The notes beneath the pieces were generated by a model. It did not search any database. It was not told where the DNA came from and saw only the letters and a list, made by a program, of their open reading frames with translations. From an uncultured Bacteroidota bacterium (lineage in GTDB: Bacteria > Bacteroidota > Bacteroidia > NS11-12g > UBA9320): DNA of 64,000 bases. Each line of letters begins with the position of its first letter. The first letter of the stretch is position 1. The DNA lies in NCBI GenBank assembly GCA_937124965.1, contig CAKZLB010000013.1, positions 62,001-126,000 on the forward strand, written 5' to 3'. The position numbers and the translations under genes are program-made. This document shows, piece after piece, positions 43,449 to 52,896 of this stretch.

Positions 43449-43479
43449 TTGTACGGAGGTTTTAAAACACGTAACCTTG
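43449..43479 (+). promoter_or_regulatory. Promoter of rnz
   Basis: TTG (43449-43451), 20-base spacer, then TAACCTTG (43472-43479), one mismatch from TAnnTTTG. The start codon of RNase Z follows only 4 bases later, so the leader is nearly absent. Confidence 0.6.
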
Positions 43480-43483
43480 CGAA

Positions 43484-44395
43484 ATGATCGCAGAATTGAC
43501 CATTTTAGGAAGTAACTCAGCAACCCCTACTAAGACCAGAAATCCAAGTGCTCAATTACTTCAGTTAAATGAAGAATCTATATTAATTGACTGTGGAGAA
43601 GGCACTCAGAAACGGTTAATTGTAAATAGAATTAATTATCAGAAAATATCGACCATTTTCATTTCACACCTTCATGGTGATCATTTTCTTGGCTTAATGG
43701 GACTAGCAAATACGATGTCCTTAAATGGTAGAAAAAAAACATTAAGAATTATTGCACCAGAAGGATTGAAAAAATTATTTACTCTGTTCCAAGAAACATC
43801 AAAAGCACACCAAACCTTTGACATTGATTTTATAGAATTAACTCCAGAAATAAAGACAACCATCGAAACAAAAAAGTTTCTTGTAAAAGCGATTCCTGTG
43901 TCACACCGCATTCCTTGTTTTGCTTTTAAATTTCTTCAAAAACCACAAGAACGGTCCTTAAATATTACTAAGTGTAATGAGTTAGGCATACCAATTAACG
44001 AGTATTCACTAATAAAAAATGGGGCAGATATTACGTTAATGGATGGCACAGTGATTTTAAACAATGAACTGAGTTACGACCCACCTAATCCGATTTCTTA
44101 TGGGTACGTCACAGACACCTTGTTTCGACCAGATTTGGCACAAGAATTTCATCAATGCCATACACTTTACCACGAAGCTACGTATTTGCATAATTTACTA
44201 GACAGAGCTATTCACACACATCATAGCACGGCAATTCAAGCTGCTGAATTTGCAAAAAAAGCATCTGTAAATCAGTTACTTATTGGACATTTTTCTTCAA
44301 GATATAACTCCACAGATGGACATTTGGATGAAGCTAAAAGTGTTTTTCTAAACACAGCAATTGCAACTGAAAACGAAACATTTGAAATAAGCTGA
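43484..44395 (+). CDS. rnz: Ribonuclease Z
   Basis: This 303-residue metallo-beta-lactamase-fold tRNase Z matches the short bacterial form. It has the ILGSNSATPTKTRNPSAQLLQ start, catalytic IFISHLHGDHFLGLMGL (HxHxDH), PVSHRIPCFAFKF, YVTDTLF with the metal-binding Asp, YHEATYLH and the late LIGHFSSRY. It removes the 3' trailer of tRNA precursors in the cytoplasm. The two tRNA genes in this window do not encode CCA, which fits the use of tRNase Z here. It is divergent from the SDR at 42633, with an almost leaderless promoter, and 82 bases upstream of ftsK in the same direction. Confidence 0.95.
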   Translation: MIAELTILGSNSATPTKTRNPSAQLLQLNEESILIDCGEGTQKRLIVNRINYQKISTIFISHLHGDHFLGLMGLANTMSLNGRKKTLRIIAPEGLKKLFTLFQETSKAHQTFDIDFIELTPEIKTTIETKKFLVKAIPVSHRIPCFAFKFLQKPQERSLNITKCNELGIPINEYSLIKNGADITLMDGTVILNNELSYDPPNPISYGYVTDTLFRPDLAQEFHQCHTLYHEATYLHNLLDRAIHTHHSTAIQAAEFAKKASVNQLLIGHFSSRYNSTDGHLDEAKSVFLNTAIATENETFEIS

Positions 44396-44477
44396 TTGTC
44401 CACAGCGTTTAATACAAACACTAGGACTAAAACGCCCTTAACCCACCTATTTTTGTGTGTTCGGGCAAAAAGAGGGA

Positions 44478-46901
44478 ATGGCAAAGAAAAAGGCATCAAC
44501 ACGTAAATCTAAAAGTACAGCATCTAAAAAATCTAAAACCAGTGTTTTAGACCACGTGTTGTTGAGAGATCCTAAAACACGAAAAATAGTTGGAGGTATT
44601 ATTTGCGTGTTTGCAATTTTCATGGCGTTATCTTTTCTTTCATTCTTATTTACTTGGAAGCTAGATGAGAGTGTCGTTTCTGACAGTTCTATTTATATGC
44701 GAGACAATCAAGAAGCCGCAAAAAACTGGATGGGAAGAGGCGGTGCCATGTTAGCTTTTCAATTAATGCATACTGGCTTTGGCATTACCGCTTTTATTTT
44801 ACCATATTTATTTGCTGTAATCGGTTTGCGTATTTATACAGACTCAAAAACGTTTAATATATATATAGCGTTAAAGTATACTGTTTTAACAATAACTTTT
44901 TTTGGGCTGCTACTTGGTTTTTTATTTCACAAATCATATCCCGTATTACCAGGTGTGTTCGGATACAGCTTGTACGGTTGGTTGGAGAACCTTGTTGGCC
45001 AATTAGGAGTTGTATTAGTTTTGATTTTGTATCTAGCAATAATCCTAATCTACAACTTCGATATTGATTTATTTCGATGGATTGGACAGAAGGGAAAAGC
45101 ACTTAATGAGAAAAGGGCTAAACTTAAAGCTAACAAGAAAGATGACCATACATTTAAAGAAAAAGACGATTACATTCCACCATCTGAGACGCTCTTTGAT
45201 AAAGACAATATAGACATTGTAAAAGAGCCCATCAAACCGGTCGAAACAGCAAATTCATCCTCAGATTTTGAAATCATAAAGCCAAAAAAAGAGGTGGAAG
45301 TTGAGGAAGTCAATGAAGATGAACTTGCACTCACTATTGAAGACAAGGTTGAAGAAGAAGAGCTCAGTGAAAAAGAAATTGGTCGCCAAGGTTTGGACAC
45401 TGAATACGATCCAACTTTAGATTTGTCCGGTTACAAGTTCCCTAATATCTCTTTTTTGAATGAATATGCCGACAACAAAACCGAAGTAAGCGAAGCTGAT
45501 TTAAAAAGGAGTAAAGATTTAATTGTTGAAACGCTTAGAAATTACAAAATAGAAATTTCTCAAATAAAGGCTACAATTGGACCAACTGTCACCCTTTTTG
45601 AAATTGTACCTGCTCCAGGAGTTAAAATATCAAAAATCAAAAATTTAGAAGATGATATTGCGCTGAGCTTAGCGGCATTAGGTATTCGAATCATTGCTCC
45701 AATTCCAGGTAAAGGAACTATTGGTATCGAGGTGCCAAACCAGAACCCTGAAATTGTGTCCATGCGATCAGGTATTGCAAGTAAAAAGTTTCAAGAGACT
45801 AAACATGATTTACCGGTTTGTTTGGGTAAAACAATATCAAACGAAGTGTATATCGCCGACTTAGCCAAAATGCCTCATTTACTTATGGCGGGTGCCACGG
45901 GACAAGGAAAGTCAGTAGGATTAAATGCATTGTTGGTTTCTTTAATGTATAAAAAGCATCCAGCAGAACTAAAGTTTGTGCTTGTCGACCCAAAAAAGGT
46001 CGAACTCACATTATTTCAAAAAATTGAACGACACTACTTAGCTAAAATTCCGGGAGAAGGAGAGGCGATTATCACCGATAATAAGTTAGTTGTAGCAACT
46101 TTGAATAGCTTGTGTATCGAAATGGATAATCGATATGCCTTGCTGCAAGATGCACTAGTACGAAATTTAAAAGAGTACAATCAAAAATTCAAACAACGAA
46201 AACTTAACCCAAACGAAGGTCATCGGTTTTTGCCATACATTGTTGTTGTAGTTGACGAGGTTGCAGATTTGATAATGACTGCAGGAAAAGAAGTTGAACA
46301 TCCAATTGGTAGACTAGCACAGTTGGCAAGAGCAATTGGAATTCACTTGGTGTTAGCCACACAGAGGCCATCAGTAAATATCATTACAGGTACGATTAAA
46401 GCAAACTTTCCTGCCAGAATAGCATTTAGGGTAACTTCGAAAATCGATTCTCGAACAATTTTGGACGGTAATGGAGCAGACCAACTTATAGGTAAAGGTG
46501 ATATGCTCTATTCAAATGGAAGCGACATTATTCGCCTTCAATGTCCATTTGTAGATACACCTGAAGTTGAAATTATAACTTCGTTTATTGGAGAACAAAA
46601 AGGATATTCGACGGCTTACATGCTGCCAGAAGTCCAAGAAGACAGCAGCGGAAATGACTCTCCATTGGACGACGGTGACAAGGATGCTCTATTTGAGGAC
46701 GCGGCAAGAATCGTTGTACAACATCAACAAGGAAGCACATCACTATTACAACGCAGATTAAAGATAGGCTATAATAGGGCCGGTAGAATAATTGATCAGC
46801 TAGAACGAGAAAATATTGTTGGGCCATTTGAAGGTAGCAAAGCACGACAGGTTCTTTTACCTGACGAATATGCTTTGGAACAGTATTTGAATAATCAATA
46901 G
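44478..46901 (+). CDS. ftsK: DNA translocase FtsK
   Basis: The protein has 807 residues from ATG 44478; a GTG at 44457 adds seven codons and falls just after a TATTTTTG -7 element (44448-44455). Four membrane helices lie within about residues 30-210, then an acidic linker (about 210-300). The RecA-like motor follows with Walker A GATGQGKSVGLNALLVSL and Walker B YIVVVVDEVADLIM, then the gamma winged-helix domain (ARIVVQHQQGSTSLLQRRLKIGYNRAGRIIDQLERENIVGPFEGSKARQVL). It pumps chromosomal DNA at the division septum and coordinates dimer resolution. lolA follows 61 bases later, an arrangement I recall as common in the phylum. Confidence 0.95.
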   Translation: MAKKKASTRKSKSTASKKSKTSVLDHVLLRDPKTRKIVGGIICVFAIFMALSFLSFLFTWKLDESVVSDSSIYMRDNQEAAKNWMGRGGAMLAFQLMHTGFGITAFILPYLFAVIGLRIYTDSKTFNIYIALKYTVLTITFFGLLLGFLFHKSYPVLPGVFGYSLYGWLENLVGQLGVVLVLILYLAIILIYNFDIDLFRWIGQKGKALNEKRAKLKANKKDDHTFKEKDDYIPPSETLFDKDNIDIVKEPIKPVETANSSSDFEIIKPKKEVEVEEVNEDELALTIEDKVEEEELSEKEIGRQGLDTEYDPTLDLSGYKFPNISFLNEYADNKTEVSEADLKRSKDLIVETLRNYKIEISQIKATIGPTVTLFEIVPAPGVKISKIKNLEDDIALSLAALGIRIIAPIPGKGTIGIEVPNQNPEIVSMRSGIASKKFQETKHDLPVCLGKTISNEVYIADLAKMPHLLMAGATGQGKSVGLNALLVSLMYKKHPAELKFVLVDPKKVELTLFQKIERHYLAKIPGEGEAIITDNKLVVATLNSLCIEMDNRYALLQDALVRNLKEYNQKFKQRKLNPNEGHRFLPYIVVVVDEVADLIMTAGKEVEHPIGRLAQLARAIGIHLVLATQRPSVNIITGTIKANFPARIAFRVTSKIDSRTILDGNGADQLIGKGDMLYSNGSDIIRLQCPFVDTPEVEIITSFIGEQKGYSTAYMLPEVQEDSSGNDSPLDDGDKDALFEDAARIVVQHQQGSTSLLQRRLKIGYNRAGRIIDQLERENIVGPFEGSKARQVLLPDEYALEQYLNNQ

Positions 46902-46962
46902 TAACTTTGTAACTAATTAAGTAACTCGTCACAAAGCATTTATCAGTCTTAAAAACATTTGA

Positions 46963-47622
46963 ATGAAAAAACACATTTCCATATTTACTTCAGTCATCGC
47001 ATTATTATTCCTTGGACTTACACCACTTGTTGCTCAAGATGCTACAGCGTCAAAAATTTTATCTAAGGTAAGTACCACCTATCAATCTTATAAAACAATC
47101 AAAGCTGGTTTCACCCTTACAATAACTAACGGACAAACTACTAGCAAGATTAAGCAAAATGGAACTCTTTACCTTAAAGGTAAAAAGTTCCGTATCAGTC
47201 TTTCTGATCAAGAAATTTACTGTGATGGTAAAACAATGTGGACCTACTTCAATGAAGAAAATGAAGTTCAAATAACAAAATATGATCCTTCTGCTCAGGA
47301 CATTAATCCCTCTGAAATTTTCACAATTCATCAAAAAGGATTCAATTCGAAATATATTGGAGAGGCACTTATGGGTGGCAAGAAAATCCAAAAAATCGAG
47401 TTAACACCTATAGACAAAACAAAGCCTTACTTTAAGGTTAAACTAAATATTGACAAAGCAGCTTCTAAGATTACTAGTATGTCTGTGTTAAACAAAAATG
47501 GTATCAACTCGGAATACACTGTGACAAGTTTTCAGTCAAATTTGACAATGAACGATACTTTTTTCAAGTTTGACCCAAGAACAAAGCCTGGTGTAACCAT
47601 TATCGACTTAACAAAAAATTAA
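46963..47622 (+). CDS. lolA: Outer-membrane lipoprotein carrier LolA
   Basis: This 219-residue protein has a signal peptide (FTSVIALLFLGLTPLVAQ). The LolA half-barrel fold follows (TYQSYKTIKAGFTLTITNGQTTSKIKQNGTLYLKGKKFRIS, then YCDGKTMWTYFNEENEVQITKYDPSAQDINPSEIFTIH and VKLNIDKAASKITSMSVLNKNG). It shuttles mature lipoproteins from the inner to the outer membrane through the periplasm. The window encodes at least eight lipoproteins that would be its clients. It lies directly downstream of ftsK; its stop overlaps the start of the next gene by one base (TAATG), so those two are translationally coupled. Confidence 0.9.
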   Translation: MKKHISIFTSVIALLFLGLTPLVAQDATASKILSKVSTTYQSYKTIKAGFTLTITNGQTTSKIKQNGTLYLKGKKFRISLSDQEIYCDGKTMWTYFNEENEVQITKYDPSAQDINPSEIFTIHQKGFNSKYIGEALMGGKKIQKIELTPIDKTKPYFKVKLNIDKAASKITSMSVLNKNGINSEYTVTSFQSNLTMNDTFFKFDPRTKPGVTIIDLTKN

Positions 47623-48095
47623 TGAATAAGAAAAGCCTCAACTTTTTATGGATGGGGCTTCTTTTTTTGTCGGTTAACAGTATGGTTAGCGGATGTAAGA
47701 GGAATGCTCCTACCCCTTCGTCAGAAATATATTTTAAAAAAACATCGTGTTTTGGCACATGCCCAATTTATTCTATGACGATTCAAGGAAGTGGATTAGC
47801 AACATTTGAAGGAATTCGATTTACCGAAAAAATAGGCAAACACACTAAAGAGCTTTCGTCAGAAGAAGTAAAACGCATATTTAACGGTCTTGCATCTTTA
47901 GACTGGAATGAAATCGACGAGTTATATCCAACAAACATAAGTGACTTACCAAGTACGATAATTAAACTTAAACACCGAAAGATTGATCGAAAAGTAATCA
48001 TTGCAGGAGAACATCCTGCGTTTTTAGATGTTATTGATGATGAGTTGTCCAAAATTGCAATGAGCGATGGTTGGACGTCAGTAAACTCAGAATAA
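47622..48095 (+). CDS. DUF6438-like lipoprotein
   Basis: This 157-residue protein has a signal peptide with lipobox-like MVSGCKRN. The mature domain reads EIYFKKTSCFGTCPIYSMTIQGSGLATFEG, the C-F-G-x-C-P signature of DUF6438 proteins, followed by a strand SSTIIKLKHRKIDRKV. The two cysteines of CFGTC could form a disulfide in the periplasm. The family function is unknown. It is coupled to lolA by the one-base overlap and is followed 2 bases later by the rhomboid gene. Confidence 0.75.
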   Translation: MNKKSLNFLWMGLLFLSVNSMVSGCKRNAPTPSSEIYFKKTSCFGTCPIYSMTIQGSGLATFEGIRFTEKIGKHTKELSSEEVKRIFNGLASLDWNEIDELYPTNISDLPSTIIKLKHRKIDRKVIIAGEHPAFLDVIDDELSKIAMSDGWTSVNSE

Positions 48096-48097
48096 TC

Positions 48098-48835
48098 ATG
48101 TTAAAACTTTTAACTCAAATTATTGATGACATTTTATGGCCAGCCGTTTTTGTTATCTTTTTTTGGCTCATATTTTTCACCAATGAGTCTTATTTGCTCG
48201 ATTTAAATCAATTTGGTGTTCGTCCGTTAGAAGCTAGAGGGCTTCTGGGCATTATAATGATGCCATTTTTGCATGGAGACTTCGCACATTTGTTTTCGAA
48301 TACCATTCCATTTATTGTTTCAGCGTCGTTTGTGTTTTTCTTTTTCAAGGGAAAAAGTTGGCAAATACTTATTGGTATCTGGCTAATCTGTGGTTTAGGC
48401 GTTTGGCTGTTTGGTCAAGAGCGTAGCATCCACATTGGTGCCAGTGGTTTGGTTTATGGTCTTGTTGCTTTTTTAATGACATCAGGTTTCATACGACGAA
48501 ACAAACATTTGTTGGCAGTTGCGTTTATCCTTGTTTTTACTTACGGCAGTATGGTTTGGGGACTATTCCCTCAGTATAGTTGGGTAAGGGAAATGAATAT
48601 TTCGTGGGAAGGTCATTTATTTGGAGCACTTGCAGGAGTCGGTTTTGCCTTTTTCTACCGAAAAATTGGCCCTGTTGATGACCCTGACCCATTTGAAGAA
48701 AATGATGAAATGCCGCAATGGTGGATTGATATGGAAAACGAAAAACGAGCTCAAGAAGAGTATAGGAATCAACAAAACAACCAGACTATTATTTATCAAT
48801 TCAAACCAAAAGATTCAGATAACAATCAGAAATAA
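48098..48835 (+). CDS. Rhomboid family intramembrane serine protease
   Basis: The protein has 245 residues from ATG 48098. A TTG-led frame to 48071 overlaps the previous gene. Six or more membrane helices hold the motifs: FLHGDFAHLFSNTIPFIVSA (HxxxxHxxxN region), GASGLVYGLVAFLMTSGF with the catalytic Ser in GASG, and WEGHLFGALAGVGFAFFYRK with the catalytic His. It cleaves transmembrane segments within the inner membrane. The soluble C-terminus (about 50 residues) is rich in Glu and Asn. It follows the DUF6438-like gene at 2 bases. Substrates are unknown. Confidence 0.92.
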   Translation: MLKLLTQIIDDILWPAVFVIFFWLIFFTNESYLLDLNQFGVRPLEARGLLGIIMMPFLHGDFAHLFSNTIPFIVSASFVFFFFKGKSWQILIGIWLICGLGVWLFGQERSIHIGASGLVYGLVAFLMTSGFIRRNKHLLAVAFILVFTYGSMVWGLFPQYSWVREMNISWEGHLFGALAGVGFAFFYRKIGPVDDPDPFEENDEMPQWWIDMENEKRAQEEYRNQQNNQTIIYQFKPKDSDNNQK

Positions 48836-48914
48836 CGCCTGATGTTTAATATTAGCAGTTTGGAGAACCACCAACCTTGCTTTTAACCATTTGTGTTTAA
48901 TTCGGCGTTATAAA

Positions 48915-49871
48915 ATGAAAAAGCTTGTAACGTTTGGTTGTCTTCTTATAATTTCATCAACCACAGCTGTTCATGGTTGGGGATTCTTTGGTCATAGAAC
49001 GATCAATTATTCTGCAGTTTTTACCTGTCCAAAAGAAATATTTCCATTTTATAAAAAGCATATAGTAACGATACAAAATCAATCAGTAAATCCAGACAAA
49101 AGACGATATATCATAGAAGAGGAAGCACCTCGACATTATTTGGATGCAGATTTTTATGAAAAATCCACTCCATTAGACACGATACCGCACAATTACGATA
49201 GTGCGATTGCTAGATATGGAGAAGCTGCTGTTCTAAGTCATGGAATTGTTCCTTGGTACGTCATTACCATGAAACATAGATTGACATGGGCGTTTGCACA
49301 TGGAGAGGTTGATCAAATAATACGTCTAAGTGCCGATATTGGCCATTATATCGCTGATTTACATGTTCCATTACATAGTACACACAACTACAATGGGCAG
49401 CTTACAGACCAGCACGGCATTCATGGATTTTGGGAGTCACGGCTGCCTGAATTGTTCTCTAAGGATTATGATTTTTTTGTAGGAGAAGCTAAGTACATTC
49501 ATAACGTTTCCGAGGAAGTATGGAAACATTTCGAACAGAGTTATGGAGCAAAAGATTCAGTATTATTGATAGAAAAGAAGTTAAACCAATCTATTAAACA
49601 AGACAAAAAGTACACTTACGAACAACGAGGCAATCAAAATATAAAAACGTACTCTCAGTACTACAGCGATTTGTATCACAAAAAGTTAGATAATATGGTA
49701 GAACGGAGAATGCGTGAAAGCATATTAATGGTAGGGTCAATGTGGTTCACATGTTGGGTTGACGCAGGTCAGCCTGACTTAAAAGCACTTATGGAACCAA
49801 CAATTTCACCCAGTGAAGAGGATAGTATTGATTTGAATGAGCCAATTAAAGGTAGGTTTGAGCCACATTAA
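48915..49871 (+). CDS. Zinc-dependent phospholipase C / S1-P1-like secreted hydrolase
   Basis: The protein has 318 residues from ATG 48915; the frame opens 8 codons earlier. A signal peptide (TFGCLLIISSTTAVHG) ends directly before WGFFGHRTIN, where an N-terminal Trp binds metal in this superfamily. Other ligands are in RLSADIGHYIADLHVPLHSTHNYNGQ (H-x-x-x-D) and HGIHGFWESRLPEL (H-x3-W). The fold groups phospholipase C and S1/P1 nuclease; which activity applies is unclear. A conserved HVPLHS is typical of both. It is convergent with the efflux adaptor; the two stop codons share TTA. Confidence 0.82.
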   Translation: MKKLVTFGCLLIISSTTAVHGWGFFGHRTINYSAVFTCPKEIFPFYKKHIVTIQNQSVNPDKRRYIIEEEAPRHYLDADFYEKSTPLDTIPHNYDSAIARYGEAAVLSHGIVPWYVITMKHRLTWAFAHGEVDQIIRLSADIGHYIADLHVPLHSTHNYNGQLTDQHGIHGFWESRLPELFSKDYDFFVGEAKYIHNVSEEVWKHFEQSYGAKDSVLLIEKKLNQSIKQDKKYTYEQRGNQNIKTYSQYYSDLYHKKLDNMVERRMRESILMVGSMWFTCWVDAGQPDLKALMEPTISPSEEDSIDLNEPIKGRFEPH

Positions 49872-51010
49872 GAAGACTTCCCTCCCCTACCCCGCTGACT
49901 TTGAGGTTTTTGAGGTTTTTCCATGTCTTTTGGTTTGGACTTAATTTTATCGTCTTTGTCCACACCTGAAAGAATTTCCACGTGCATCCCATCAGAAATA
50001 CCAATTTCAATTTCTCGTTTTTCAAACTGCTGGTCTCCTGTTTCTATCTCAACAAAAGGCTTTTTATTTTCATCAAATTGTAATAGAGACTCAGAAATTA
50101 CTAGAATACTGTCTTTCTGCTCCAATACTATATCTGCATTTGCGCTGTAACCCGCACGAATATACAAGTCCTTCATACTTAGAATTGCAGCCTTGATTTC
50201 AAACTGTATTGCTCCTTGATCATCTACTCCTTTTGGAGAAATATATTCCAATTTTGCAGGGATCTTTTGATTTTCTATGGCACCCAATGTAAGAATCAAA
50301 TCCATGCCTAATCTCAGTTTCCCAACTTCAGACTCATCAACTTTGCCTTCAAAAACCATTTTGTCCATGTCTGCAACAAAAGCGATAGTGGTTCCTGCGT
50401 TGAAGGTATTTGCTTCAATAACTGAGTTTCCTATTTCCACTGGTACGTCTAACACCGTTCCTGATATGGTTGATCGAACAAGTGTATTTGACGATTTACC
50501 AGAAAAGCTTGACACACCTTCCTTTACAATTTGTAAATTGTCTCTAGCAGAACTTAATTCTTCTTTAGCAGTAGCTAAACTGTTAGTAAATCGCTGAAAA
50601 TCTTGAGCAGATATTACTTTTTGATTGTACAACGACAAGTTTCTGTCGTAATCTTTTTGAGCATTATCCAACGCTATTTTAGCGCGGTTCAAACGATTCT
50701 CTGCATTATTTAAACTGGTCATATTCGGAATGACCTTTATTTTAGCAATTAAATCCCCTCGTTTAATTTGCTGACCAGCTTCTACATATAACTCAGCGAT
50801 TATTCCACTAAGTTGTGGTTTAATTTCTATTTCATTTCTAGGTAAAACGGATCCCGTGGCAACGGTCTTTTTAGTAATCGAAGAGGTAAATGCCTGTTCC
50901 GTTGTGTAGATTACAGGTTTTGTTTTCCCTTTTTTATAAAGATAACCGAACGTCCAAACAAATAGACCTAAAAAAATAACAACCAGTAAAATTTTGAAAA
51001 CTTTTTTCAT
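49868..51010 (-). CDS. Efflux RND/ABC periplasmic adaptor (HlyD/MacA-like)
   Basis: This 380-residue protein has an N-terminal membrane anchor (KILLVVIFLGLFVWTFGYLY). A lipoyl half (VLPRNEIEIKPQLSGIIAELYVEAGQQIKRGDLIAKI), a helical hairpin about 90 residues long (AENRLNRAKIALDNAQKDYDRN, SAQDFQRFTNSLATAKEEL), the second lipoyl half (VRSTISGTVLDVPVEIG) and beta domains follow. The length is typical for MacA-type adaptors. No MacB-type transporter or TolC partner is next to it; its own downstream neighbour is convergent and the upstream gene is a Usp. It must use partners encoded elsewhere. The C-terminal end is charged (PKDMEKPQKPQSQRGRGGKSS). Confidence 0.88.
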   Translation of the reverse strand: MKKVFKILLVVIFLGLFVWTFGYLYKKGKTKPVIYTTEQAFTSSITKKTVATGSVLPRNEIEIKPQLSGIIAELYVEAGQQIKRGDLIAKIKVIPNMTSLNNAENRLNRAKIALDNAQKDYDRNLSLYNQKVISAQDFQRFTNSLATAKEELSSARDNLQIVKEGVSSFSGKSSNTLVRSTISGTVLDVPVEIGNSVIEANTFNAGTTIAFVADMDKMVFEGKVDESEVGKLRLGMDLILTLGAIENQKIPAKLEYISPKGVDDQGAIQFEIKAAILSMKDLYIRAGYSANADIVLEQKDSILVISESLLQFDENKKPFVEIETGDQQFEKREIEIGISDGMHVEILSGVDKDDKIKSKPKDMEKPQKPQSQRGRGGKSS

Positions 51011-51093
51011 TTTGATAAGTACAAAACTGGGTCTTAATTCTTTAGGGGCAATAAAGATGTATCGTTAGTCGACCAAGAAGTTTGAATATTCTA

Positions 51094-51996
51094 TTAAGCG
51101 AAAGATTCTGTTGCCCAATACGACTTCACGGTATCTTTCGGTCTAATTGCCATTACAGGAGTATTCTTGGATGCGTGAATAATGTGTCGAGCAAAAGACC
51201 CAATTCTTAGGTAATCTTGTACACCTGATTCTTTTTGAGTCATAATCATTATCAGGTCAGCCGACACTTCGTCAGCATATTGAACTACATCATGACCGAA
51301 ATTATCTGGATACTGCTTGTCATCTAAAATCTTCGAAACATATTTCACATCGTATTTCGACAAAATACTTTCTACTTGTTTTAAACTTGCTTTGACCTTA
51401 TTGGCTAGAAATTCATCATCTTCAATCTCCATGATTACATGAACTTCCGAATTGTATTGTTTCGCAAAATGAATCGCCCAATCAACTTTTTGTCGAGACT
51501 CACGAGTTAAATCAATTGGCAAAATAATTTTCTCATATTTCATGTTGGTTTGAACGTCCTTAATAATAACGACAGGAACTTCAGAGCTTTTCAGTACTCG
51601 AGTAGTTGTACTTCCCATAAACCGCTCCATACCGTTTGAACCACTGAACCCCATAACGATACTATCACACGCATATGACCGAGACACTTCAATAATTTGC
51701 TTATACACTTTACCCTCCCGTACTAATGTGTTTACGGTTAGATTAGGATATTTATCCGTTATGCTCTTTGCCTTTTCCTCAAGTTTACTAGTAATGGCAT
51801 CAACCATAACTGTCTTTTCCATACCACCACCAAACATGGATTTAAAAAAGCTTTCTTCAACCACGTATAATAACGTTATTTGGTTGTCAAAAAGTTTTGC
51901 AATTCCAACGGCATGGTCCAATGCAAAATTTGATGCAGTTGACAGATCAGTAGGTACTAAAATGATGTTCTCTTTAGGAGTTTTTATCGAATTCAT
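51094..51996 (-). CDS. Tandem-domain universal stress protein (UspA family)
   Basis: This 300-residue protein contains two Usp domains. The first has NIILVPTDLSTASNFALDHAVGIAKLF, then CDSIVMGFSGSNGMERFMGSTTTRVLKSSEVPVVIIKD, with the ATP-loop glycine pattern. The second has YEKIILPIDLTRESRQKVDWAIHFAKQY and ADLIMIMTQKESGVQDYLRIGSFARHIIHASKNTPVMAIRP. A -7 TACCTTTG lies on the minus strand at 52024-52017. It is the second such two-domain Usp gene in the window. Both contain an unusual first domain that keeps the nucleotide motif and a second domain that loses part of it, so one domain may be structural. Confidence 0.88.
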   Translation of the reverse strand: MNSIKTPKENIILVPTDLSTASNFALDHAVGIAKLFDNQITLLYVVEESFFKSMFGGGMEKTVMVDAITSKLEEKAKSITDKYPNLTVNTLVREGKVYKQIIEVSRSYACDSIVMGFSGSNGMERFMGSTTTRVLKSSEVPVVIIKDVQTNMKYEKIILPIDLTRESRQKVDWAIHFAKQYNSEVHVIMEIEDDEFLANKVKASLKQVESILSKYDVKYVSKILDDKQYPDNFGHDVVQYADEVSADLIMIMTQKESGVQDYLRIGSFARHIIHASKNTPVMAIRPKDTVKSYWATESFA

Positions 51997-52016
51997 CTAA
52001 AAGTGTTTATTTGCCG

Positions 52017-52050
52017 CAAAGGTAGTATTATTAAAATTTAAGAATTGCAA
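52017..52050 (-). promoter_or_regulatory. Promoter of the 51094-51996 stress protein gene
   Basis: On the minus strand TTG (52048-52050), 23-base spacer, then TACCTTTG (52017-52024), a perfect TAnnTTTG. The start codon is 20 bases downstream. The -33 half lies inside the first codons of the divergent nucleoside phosphorylase gene. Confidence 0.55.
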
Positions 52051-52896
52051 GAATCTGAATTAATCCTAAACGAAAACGGTTCGATATACCATTTGAACCT
52101 ATTACCCGAAGATATCGCGTCCACGATTATTACTGTAGGTGACCCACAACGTGTTTCTGATGTTAGCAAATTCTTCGATAAAGTATTCATAACAAAATCC
52201 AATAGAGAATTTGTAGTTCATACAGGAACACTTAACAATCAACCTATTACATGTTTAAGTACAGGCATGGGAACGGACAATATTGACATAGTTCTAAATG
52301 AATTGGATGCCTTAGTTAACATAGACTTCGACACAAGATTGGTTAAAGAACATCATACAGAATTGACCATTGTACGTCTTGGAACATCTGGAAGTATTAA
52401 CAGAAATATTACAGTTGGTGCTGTTTTGTATTCAAAAATCGCAGTTGGTCTTGAGGGGTTGTTTTCTTGGTATAAAACCAAACCGAAGACCGTACTCGAA
52501 AAAAAATGGACGGAAAGGATTGCAGAAATAAGTCAGGACATACGACCGTTCGTTTTTGAAGTCGACCAAACCTTAGAAAGCAGATTTCAGCCGCATTACA
52601 AACCTGGAATAACAATTACCGCAGGAGGATTTTATGGTCCCCAAAACAGGCAGCTTAGGCTTGTCCCTTGTTTTGACATAATATCACGTTTAAGTGGGAT
52701 AAAAGTAGATAACGACTCCCCTACTAACATCGAGATGGAAACAGCTGGAATCTATGGTTTAGGTGCTTTGTTAGGACATAAAGCAATATCTATTAATGCT
52801 ATTTTAGCAAATCGAATAACCGGCGAATTTGCTAAAGATCCAAAGAAAATCATGGAGGAAACAATTAAAGAAAGCTTGTCCATTTTATGCTTATAA
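52045..52896 (+). CDS. Nucleoside phosphorylase (uridine phosphorylase-like)
   Basis: This 283-residue protein opens with TTG 52045. Family motifs are TIITVGDPQRVSDVSKFFD, REFVVHTGTLNNQPITCLSTGMGTDNIDIVLNELDAL, the phosphate-site IVRLGTSGSINRNITVGAVL and the ribose/base-site NIEMETAGIYGLGALLGHKAISINAILANR with the M-E-T. It cleaves the glycosidic bond of uridine or a related nucleoside with phosphate in the salvage pathway. The 40-residue middle insertion and the ITAGGFYGPQNRQL segment match a Bacteroidota subgroup. It overlaps the next gene by 10 bases. Confidence 0.88.
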   Translation: MQESELILNENGSIYHLNLLPEDIASTIITVGDPQRVSDVSKFFDKVFITKSNREFVVHTGTLNNQPITCLSTGMGTDNIDIVLNELDALVNIDFDTRLVKEHHTELTIVRLGTSGSINRNITVGAVLYSKIAVGLEGLFSWYKTKPKTVLEKKWTERIAEISQDIRPFVFEVDQTLESRFQPHYKPGITITAGGFYGPQNRQLRLVPCFDIISRLSGIKVDNDSPTNIEMETAGIYGLGALLGHKAISINAILANRITGEFAKDPKKIMEETIKESLSILCL

